From the NCBI GenBank assembly GCA_035495855.1, contig DATJFD010000075.1:1-6851 (forward strand): 6,851 nucleotides of DNA. The letters are read 5' to 3'. The stretch is from JAHFIW01 sp035495855. Lineage in GTDB: Bacteria > Patescibacteriota > Patescibacteriia > SG8-24. Position 1 is the first letter of the stretch; each line of letters opens with the position of its first letter. Below, piece after piece: positions 1 through 3,910 of this stretch. The notes beneath the pieces are model-generated. The model saw only the letters and a list, made by a program, of their open reading frames with translations. It searched no databases and had not been told where the DNA came from. The translations under genes and the position numbers were made by a program.

Positions 1-165
1 GGCCAGGTCATCGGTGTAGTGCTTCATGGCCGTGTCCTTCTCGGACACGAGCAGCTTCATGCCGACGATGCTGGCGCCGACCCTTTCGAAGCGGGTCAGG
101 ATCTCGCCGATGATGCCGCGATCGAGCGCGTCGGGCTTGAGGAGGACGAGCGTGCGTTGGATCAT
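1..165 (-). CDS. ndk: Nucleoside diphosphate kinase, N-terminal 55 codons (cut by window edge)
   Basis: This cytosolic enzyme moves the gamma phosphate from ATP to other (d)NDPs through a phosphohistidine and so balances nucleotide pools. The visible part starts MIQRTLVLLKPDALDRG, with the family's LLKPDA strand (Lys10 should contact ATP phosphates), then GEILTRFE and a KHYTDD segment with Tyr50, the other early active-site residue. The full family length is about 130-150 residues, so the catalytic NxxH histidine lies beyond the window. The ATG at 163-165 is chosen because GGAG (171-174) sits five bases before it and a good promoter lies just upstream. The gene is monocistronic at its 5' end: a 517-base non-coding gap separates it from the ComEC pair. 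The KHYT-type segment is one I associate with Patescibacteria-like Ndk, which is an impression only. The identity is secure and the remainder is unseen. Confidence 0.93.
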   Translation of the reverse strand, partial: MIQRTLVLLKPDALDRGIIGEILTRFERVGASIVGMKLLVSEKDTAMKHYTDDLA

Positions 166-170
166 AGCGT

Positions 171-174
171 CTCC
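171..174 (-). promoter_or_regulatory. Ribosome binding site of ndk
   Basis: GGAG on the minus strand lies five bases before the ndk ATG. It is the only clear Shine-Dalgarno sequence seen before any gene start in this window, and it fixes the ndk start. Confidence 0.7.
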
Positions 175-205
175 GTTTCGGTTCGAGTGGATAATGGTCG
201 CCGCT

Positions 206-234
206 AGCATACGCGCGTGTTTCTTTAGTTTCAA
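206..234 (-). promoter_or_regulatory. Sigma-70-type promoter of ndk
   Basis: On the minus strand TTGAAA (229-234) and TATGCT (206-211) are separated by exactly 17 bases. This predicts a transcript start near 199 and a leader of about 34 bases that contains the GGAG site. It is the best promoter match in the window. The long hairpin at 251-342 lies immediately upstream of the -35 box and could affect access to it, which is inference. Confidence 0.65.
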
Positions 235-250
235 GAGGCCCCGCATCTGA

Positions 251-342
251 GAGCCGGCCGTCCGGTCAGGCCAGCGGCGACCCCGGACCCATAATCCCAT
301 GGGTCCGGAAATGGTCGCCGCGTGACCTGACCGGCCCGGCCT
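251..342 (+). repeat. Long rod-like inverted repeat (hairpin A) in the ndk-comEC gap
   Basis: Three consecutive 9-bp perfect stems stack on each other: 262-270 with 326-334 (CCGGTCAGG/CCTGACCGG), 274-282 with 313-321 (GCGGCGACC/GGTCGCCGC), and 283-291 with 300-308 (CCGGACCCA/TGGGTCCGG). The loop is 8 bases, with a 3/4-base internal loop and a 4-base bulge. A further GGCC pairing (256-259 with 338-341) extends the base. This gives 27 core base pairs within 73 bases. No T-run follows on the minus strand, so it is not a terminator for that direction. On the plus strand a terminator-like hairpin follows at once. It could be part of a small RNA or a DNA-level element next to the ndk promoter. Confidence 0.75.
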
Positions 343-376
343 CCGCTTTCGGCAAGGATGCCGCCCGGAGATTTTT
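341..376 (+). terminator. Terminator-like hairpin on the plus strand
   Basis: CTCCG (341-345) pairs with CGGAG (366-370), and inside it CGGCA (350-354) pairs with TGCCG (359-363) around an AGGA loop. ATTTTT follows at 371-376. No plus-strand gene is seen upstream, so it either ends an unannotated RNA or is fortuitous. Confidence 0.4.
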
Positions 377-380
377 GAAC

Positions 381-438
381 AAAAAGAAATCCGGCCTCAA
401 GGGATGATGCGCTGCTGCATTACGCCGGGCCGGATTTC
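381..438 (-). terminator. Terminator-like hairpin on the minus strand with large loop
   Basis: An 11-bp perfect stem (386-396 with 428-438, GAAATCCGGCC/GGCCGGATTTC) is followed on the minus strand by TTTTT (381-385). The 31-base loop holds a small inner stem, ATGC (407-410) with GCAT (417-420). On the plus strand no T-run follows. The comEC operon already ends at 610-636, so this second minus-strand terminator implies a separate transcript starting between about 440 and 610. The loop is larger than in a textbook terminator. Confidence 0.45.
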
Positions 439-467
439 CATCGTTCATAGTTCCGCAAGCGTCCGGT

Positions 468-574
468 ATGTGGCCCGCGGGTGGCGCGGCGAACGGGGAC
501 CCCGACCGCCCGCAGTGCCCCTGTGGCCGAGGACGAGTCGGGGTGGTCGCCGCGACAGGACCCGCGGGGTGCAT
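468..574. repeat. Long rod-like inverted repeat (hairpin B)
   Basis: Nested stems are 474-482 with 560-568 (CCCGCGGGT/ACCCGCGGG, 9 bp), 485-492 with 547-554 (CGCGGCGA/TCGCCGCG, 8 bp) and 500-506 with 537-543 (CCCCGAC/GTCGGGG, 7 bp). Weaker outer pairs join 468-472 to 570-574. The total is about 29 bp with internal loops and a 30-base apical region. The outer strand 570-574 can alternatively pair with 587-591 in the hairpin 569-592, so the two are mutually exclusive. The middle stem shares its sequence with hairpin A. Confidence 0.65.
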
Positions 575-609
575 CATTGCTCGATGGTGCACATAATGAA
601 TTCCCGTCC

Positions 610-636
610 AAAAAACCGGCCCTCAGGCCGGTTTTT
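610..636 (-). terminator. Bidirectional rho-independent terminator after the comEC operon
   Basis: CCGGCC (616-621) and GGCCGG (626-631) pair around a CTCA loop. Flanking As (610-615) and Ts (632-636) give a T-run in either direction. It lies about 47 bases beyond the stop codon of the metallo-beta-lactamase gene on the minus strand. It would also stop any plus-strand RNA arriving from the left. Confidence 0.85.
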
Positions 637-643
637 CCGCTTT

Positions 644-671
644 CGACTTTAAACTCTCGACTCTCGACTTC
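644..671. repeat. Degenerate 7-base tandem repeat array
   Basis: Four adjacent heptamers read CGACTTT, AAACTCT, CGACTCT, CGACTTC on the plus strand. The array lies between the stop codon at 683-685 and the terminator at 610-636, in the 3' untranslated part of the comEC operon. A similar 7-base period appears beside the other strong terminator (3073-3192). Confidence 0.5.
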
Positions 672-682
672 TCTGCACTTTT

Positions 683-1540
683 CTAGTGCCCGGCCACGTA
701 AGCGCGGTCGGGATCGATCCGTACCACGATGTCCCCGGCGAGATCCGTACGGAAAACGACAATGTGACGCGCTGCCATGCGGAGCAGCGTCGCTTCGTGC
801 GGATGGCCGTACATGTTGTGCCGGCCGGCGGAAATGACGGCGAAGGCGGGACGCACGGCGTCGAGGAACGGGCCGGTGTTGGCGAAGCGGCTGCCGTGAT
901 GGCCGGCCTTGAGCACGTCCGCGGCCACCGGCGCGTTCCGTTCGACGAGCGCCTTCTCCACCGCTTCGGTCGGGTCGCCCATGAGCAGCATCGCGGCGGT
1001 CGGCGACGCCGGGTCCGGCGCGCTGACGCGCAAGACGACGACGCCGTCATGCGGGTCCTTCTTCGCCTGCGCCGCGACGCCGGCTGGCGGCCAGAGAACG
1101 TCGGCCTTGCCGCAGCCGCCCAAGGCGACGATGTCGCCGGCGATGAGCGGGACCGGTTCGAGCTTCGCCGACACGGCAGCGTCCTCGAACGTCCGGTAGC
1201 CGGATGACTGCGAAGGCGCGCCGGAGACGAACACGCGGCCGACGCGATACCGGCGCAGCACGGCGGCAAGTCCCGCGTAATGGTCCATGTGCGGATGCGT
1301 GAGCACGACGGCGTCGATGGCGCGGTCGAAGAACGGCATGGCGCGCCCGAGCTTGGACAGCACGGCGGCGTCGGGACCGCCGTCGACGAGCAGCTGATGC
1401 CGCCCGCACTGCACGAGGATGGCGTCGCCCTGGCCGACGTCGAACACGCGAACGACCAGGCGCGATGACGGGAAGGCGGCGATGGCCGCGAGCAGCGCGC
1501 AGGCGACGGCCGCGGCGATGATGGGCGTTCTACGGGTCAT
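683..1540 (-). CDS. ComEC C-terminal-like metallo-beta-lactamase-fold protein with N-terminal membrane anchor
   Basis: It is most likely the hydrolase half of the competence protein ComEC, thought in the family to act on DNA at the uptake channel. With the ATG at 1538-1540 it has 285 residues. A hydrophobic helix (about 6-23) is followed by VFDVGQGDA (about 32-40), the metal-binding THPHMDH (81-87, His82, His84, Asp86, His87), LLMGD (185-189), AGHHGS (212-217) and a YGHPH end motif (244-248). All expected catalytic motifs are present, so it should be active. The start overlaps the upstream comEC gene by 11 bases and no Shine-Dalgarno is visible, which suggests translational coupling. A TTG at 1600 would add 20 residues, but it has no ribosome site and would extend the overlap to 71 bases. 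Usually this domain is fused to the ComEC channel; here it is encoded separately. A stand-alone ComEC-like hydrolase is the alternative reading. Confidence 0.9.
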   Translation of the reverse strand: MTRRTPIIAAAVACALLAAIAAFPSSRLVVRVFDVGQGDAILVQCGRHQLLVDGGPDAAVLSKLGRAMPFFDRAIDAVVLTHPHMDHYAGLAAVLRRYRVGRVFVSGAPSQSSGYRTFEDAAVSAKLEPVPLIAGDIVALGGCGKADVLWPPAGVAAQAKKDPHDGVVVLRVSAPDPASPTAAMLLMGDPTEAVEKALVERNAPVAADVLKAGHHGSRFANTGPFLDAVRPAFAVISAGRHNMYGHPHEATLLRMAARHIVVFRTDLAGDIVVRIDPDRAYVAGH

Positions 1541-3044
1541 AGCGGACGGCGGCGACGCCGGGATCGGGAGCCGGCGTTCGCGGAACGCGGGGACGGCCAA
1601 GGCCGAAACGGAGGAGCGCGAGCGCGGCGTAGAGGACGGCGGCCTCCGCGGCGGTGGCGCGCGCCTCCAGCACCGGCGCGACGGACGCGGACGCGCCGAC
1701 GATGCCGAGCATCAGCCTCGAGAGCATCTCGCAGGCGAAGGCGAGCGGCGCGGCAAGCGGGACCGCGAGCGCGCCGACGGCCATGGCCGCGGCGCCGGCC
1801 GCCATGATGAGCGGGATGAGCGGCGCGATGGCCACGTTCACGAGCGGCGACGCGAAGGGCAGGAGGCCGAAGTCATGGAGCGCGATCGGCAGCGTGCCGG
1901 CGGTTGCGGCGAGCGTGTCCGCGGCAGCGGACCGGACGCCGAACGCGGCCGGCAGGAACGTGAGCCGCGCGGCGATGAGCGGGCCGAAGGCGCGCATCCC
2001 GGCGACGGCCGCGAACGACAGCCGGAAGCCGACGTCATGGCGCAGGATGAGCGGATCGTGCGCGAGCATGAGCGCGGCCGCGACGGCGAGCGGCCCGAGC
2101 CCGGCGTTGCGGCGGCCGATGAGCCCGGCGACGAGACCCATCCCGCCCATGACCGCGGCGCGGACGACCGGCGCGTCGCCGCCCGTGAGCGCGACGAAGA
2201 AGACGAGCAGTCCCGCGACGATCCACGACGCGCGGCGGCGTTTCACCGCGCAGGCGGCGCAGAGCACGAAAGCGAGCTCGACGACCTGATGGACGTTGTA
2301 GCCGGAGACCGCGAGGACGTGCGAGGTGCCGGTGGCGCGGAAGTCGGCGACGAGGTCAGGCGGGATGCCGCCGCGGTCGCCGATGAGCAGACCGAGCAGG
2401 AGCGAGGCGTCGGGCTCGGGCAGCAGCGCGCCGGCGAGCGAACGGATGCCGCGCTTGGCGCCGAGCAATCCGGTCGCGGCGTTCCATCCTGCGGCGGAAA
2501 TGACGCGCGGCACGGCATCGGGGAAGCACGACCAGGCGGCGTCACGGTCCTGCCCGCGCGTCGCGGGGTCGCGCGTGCGCATTCGGCAGCGCCAGGAAAG
2601 CCGGTCGCCCGGCGAGGCCGCCACCGGCGCGCGGAACGACAGCACTGCCCGCTCCCCCGCCCCGCCGCCGGAGACGAAAACACGGTCCATGACGAGGACC
2701 GTGCCTTTGAGGGAATCGCGAGGCTCTTCCGCGACCGTGCCCGTGAACCATGCCGCGCGCGCAGGCGGCGTTCTCTCGGCGACCGGACCGACGGGCAAAG
2801 CCGCGTCGTAGCGCGCGACGCCGAGGACCGCCAGCGCCAGCGCGGCGCAGACGAGCCGCCATGCGCGGGACCGCACCGCGAAGCCGATGGGCACCATGAT
2901 GGCGGCGGCTGCGACGGACAGCAGCGGCTCGAGCCATTGCCGCTCGTCGAAGGCGTGCGCGGCGACCCCGGCGACGAAAGCGCCGAGCAGGACGAGCAGT
3001 GTCTTCGATGGCGAGCGGGCGATGCGGTCGAGCATAGCGCGCAT
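1530..3044 (-). CDS. comEC: ComEC/Rec2 DNA-uptake channel, membrane part
   Basis: This polytopic inner-membrane protein forms the channel through which single-stranded DNA enters during natural transformation. It has 504 residues. Hydrophobic segments near 16-31, 40-56 and 63-76 precede an OB-fold-like soluble region (about 97-160, with TGTVAEEP and SPGDRLSWRC). The competence domain follows (about 205-480): LLIGDRGGIPPDL (219-231), FRATGTSHVLAVSGYNV (235-251), VVRAAVMG (293-300), DVGFRLSF (337-344) and FGLLPFASPLVN (392-403). SGYN replaces the commoner SGLH. The protein ends after the penultimate expected helix, and the final helix plus hydrolase domain are in the next gene, overlapping by 11 bases. 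Start choice is between the ATG at 3042-3044 and one three codons later (3033-3035); neither has a clear ribosome site. A terminator just upstream (3116-3147) implies its own promoter, which I cannot identify. Confidence 0.93.
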   Translation of the reverse strand: MRAMLDRIARSPSKTLLVLLGAFVAGVAAHAFDERQWLEPLLSVAAAAIMVPIGFAVRSRAWRLVCAALALAVLGVARYDAALPVGPVAERTPPARAAWFTGTVAEEPRDSLKGTVLVMDRVFVSGGGAGERAVLSFRAPVAASPGDRLSWRCRMRTRDPATRGQDRDAAWSCFPDAVPRVISAAGWNAATGLLGAKRGIRSLAGALLPEPDASLLLGLLIGDRGGIPPDLVADFRATGTSHVLAVSGYNVHQVVELAFVLCAACAVKRRRASWIVAGLLVFFVALTGGDAPVVRAAVMGGMGLVAGLIGRRNAGLGPLAVAAALMLAHDPLILRHDVGFRLSFAAVAGMRAFGPLIAARLTFLPAAFGVRSAAADTLAATAGTLPIALHDFGLLPFASPLVNVAIAPLIPLIMAAGAAAMAVGALAVPLAAPLAFACEMLSRLMLGIVGASASVAPVLEARATAAEAAVLYAALALLRFGLGRPRVPRTPAPDPGVAAVRYDP

Positions 3045-3072
3045 CGCTTACCACGCGCGTCGCGGATGACGC

Positions 3073-3192
3073 AAGAGCAAAGGACAGAGGACAGAGTTGA
3101 GCGGAAAGGGCGTACAAAAAACCGCCTCGCTGGGCGAGGCGGTTTTTGGAAGATCATCTTCTTCTCATCTCTGTTCTTTGTTCTCTGTTCTC
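3073..3192. repeat. Symmetric inverted repeat of 7-base units centred on a terminator
   Basis: The arms 3073-3101 (purine-rich, two GGACAGA units) and 3164-3192 (pyrimidine-rich, TCTCTGT/TCTTTGT units) are inverted copies agreeing at 22 of 29 positions. Both show a 7-base period. The palindrome centre (3132.5) coincides with the terminator loop centre (3132). The right arm abuts the TAA stop (3193-3195) of the unknown gene. In a plus-strand RNA four of the seven mismatches become G-U pairs (26/29 paired); in a minus-strand RNA 24/29 would pair. Confidence 0.7.
3116..3147 (-). terminator. Bidirectional rho-independent terminator after the leuS operon
   Basis: A 9-bp perfect stem CCGCCTCGC/GCGAGGCGG (3122-3130 with 3134-3142) has a TGG loop. 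It is flanked by six As (3116-3121) and five Ts (3143-3147), so a T-run follows in either direction. It lies 45 bases past the stop of the unknown gene and isolates the leuS operon from comEC. Confidence 0.9.
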
Positions 3193-3906
3193 TTATCTTT
3201 CGTCCTCCCACGTCATCCCCGGCTCGATCGGCATCTCGTAGTCCCTGCCGTCGTCCTCGGTGACCTCGCGGCGGAGCATCTTGATGTGGCGGACGCTGAT
3301 GAGCGGCGTCATGATCATGACCTCGGGGGCGAAGACGGTCTTCGGCAGGCCCTTCGGCGCGCGCGTCTTCGTCACCCAGTAGGAACCGTCCGGCGTCAGG
3401 ACCTCGCGGTAGTGGTCGAGGAAGTCGCGCAGCGAGATGATGTTGTCCCAATACTTCCGGAACGCGCCGGCGTAGCGGTCGAGCCCGGCCTGGTTCGCGC
3501 TGATGAACGGGATGAGGCAGGTGATGAAATCCATGTCGCCAACGAACGCCTCGTCGGGATCGACCATGAGCTCCAGCACGAAACGCTCCTTCCGGAACGG
3601 GAACTTGGGAGTGTCGTCGGTGATGGAGGCATAGATGGCGCCGAGGCGGCTCACGCCGCGCTCGACGAGCTTCTTCGGCCGATGCCGGTCGAGCAGCTCC
3701 ATCTCGGCGCGCATGTCGGGGTGCCGCGTGTCGGACGGCGGGACCGACAAGCCTTCGCGACAGGTGCGGACGAGTTCGTCGATGCCGCACTCGCGATAGA
3801 CGGGGACGAAATGATCGGGCAGGTCGGCGTAGCCGGTCCCGAGCATCATCGCCCAGTCCGGGTCCAAGCCGTCGCCAGACCTCTCAAGGGTAAAGCGATG
3901 TCCCAT
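3193..3906 (-). CDS. Unrecognised 237-residue protein translationally coupled to leuS
   Basis: I do not recognise the family. The start ATG (3904-3906) is four bases after the leuS stop and no Shine-Dalgarno is visible, so translation probably depends on ribosomes leaving leuS. The protein is soluble, with no signal peptide or membrane helix, and mixed alpha/beta by eye. Notable segments are FVPVYRECGIDELVRTCREG (33-52), RLGAIYAS (87-94), ERFVLELMVDPDEAFVGD (107-124), a central helical stretch (about 138-170) and an acidic tail ending EPGMTWEDER. The order of a strand with Tyr-Arg, a helix ending in Gly-Leu, then an IYAS strand and a VLEL...VGD strand loosely recalls ADP-ribosyltransferase-fold proteins; this is a weak pattern inference. 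Ordinary composition and operon placement argue for a real gene. Its stop directly abuts the 7-base repeat array, and a strong terminator follows. Confidence 0.85.
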   Translation of the reverse strand: MGHRFTLERSGDGLDPDWAMMLGTGYADLPDHFVPVYRECGIDELVRTCREGLSVPPSDTRHPDMRAEMELLDRHRPKKLVERGVSRLGAIYASITDDTPKFPFRKERFVLELMVDPDEAFVGDMDFITCLIPFISANQAGLDRYAGAFRKYWDNIISLRDFLDHYREVLTPDGSYWVTKTRAPKGLPKTVFAPEVMIMTPLISVRHIKMLRREVTEDDGRDYEMPIEPGMTWEDER

Positions 3907-3910
3907 AAGG

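Larger units (their letters stand above)
250..376 (+). ncRNA. Candidate plus-strand structured RNA (hairpin A plus terminator)
   Basis: This is inferred from two things: the long hairpin at 251-342 and, directly after it, a plus-strand hairpin followed by five Ts. Only a plus-strand transcript would use that terminator, and no plus-strand gene precedes it. The promoter evidence is weak: a GATAAT hexamer at 190-195 has no convincing -35 box, and TAGCAT at 205-210 is only a partial match. I do not recognise a known RNA family, having looked for features of tmRNA, RNase P RNA, SRP RNA and 6S RNA. The 5' end is a guess. Confidence 0.25.
381..600 (-). ncRNA. Candidate minus-strand structured RNA between the comEC terminator and a second terminator
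   Basis: After the comEC terminator (610-636), a minus-strand transcript would contain a 9-bp hairpin (569-577 with 584-592), the long rod hairpin (468-574), and then the terminator-like hairpin ending in a T-run at 381-385. That is about 215 bases, densely structured and without a plausible reading frame. Open frames across it translate to Pro/Arg/His-rich, family-less protein. A CATTAT hexamer (minus strand, 593-598) could be a -10 box but lacks a -35 partner. The same DNA could instead be transcribed on the plus strand and end at 610-636. The strand and ends are uncertain and the family is unknown. Confidence 0.3.

Noticed and set aside
444..472. Possible plus-strand promoter TTCATA, 17-base spacer, TATGTG
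   Set aside because: The spacing is right, but the hexamers match consensus at only about four and three positions, too weak to annotate.
440..480. Resemblance of TTCCGCAAGCG and nearby bases to the 5' part of E. coli 6S RNA
   Set aside because: Only a short stretch matches. The central bubble and closing-stem order of 6S RNA could not be reproduced.
266..592. 108-codon minus-strand open frame in the ndk-comEC gap
   Set aside because: It runs straight through both long hairpins and a terminator-like stem, has Pro/Arg/His-rich composition, no ribosome site and no recognisable domain.
481..837. 118-codon plus-strand open frame
   Set aside because: It crosses the terminator and the 7-base array into antisense of the hydrolase gene, with low-complexity composition.
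1419..3263. 614-codon open frame on the plus strand, antisense to both comEC parts
   Set aside because: Its translation is almost entirely Arg/Glu/Asp/Gly/Ala repeats, the usual mirror of a high-GC membrane-protein gene. The minus-strand frame carries clear ComEC motifs.
2243..3790. 515-codon minus-strand open frame spanning the leuS-operon terminator
   Set aside because: It is a shadow frame of the unknown gene and comEC, rich in Arg/Pro/Ser/His, and it reads through a strong terminator. No family motif is visible.
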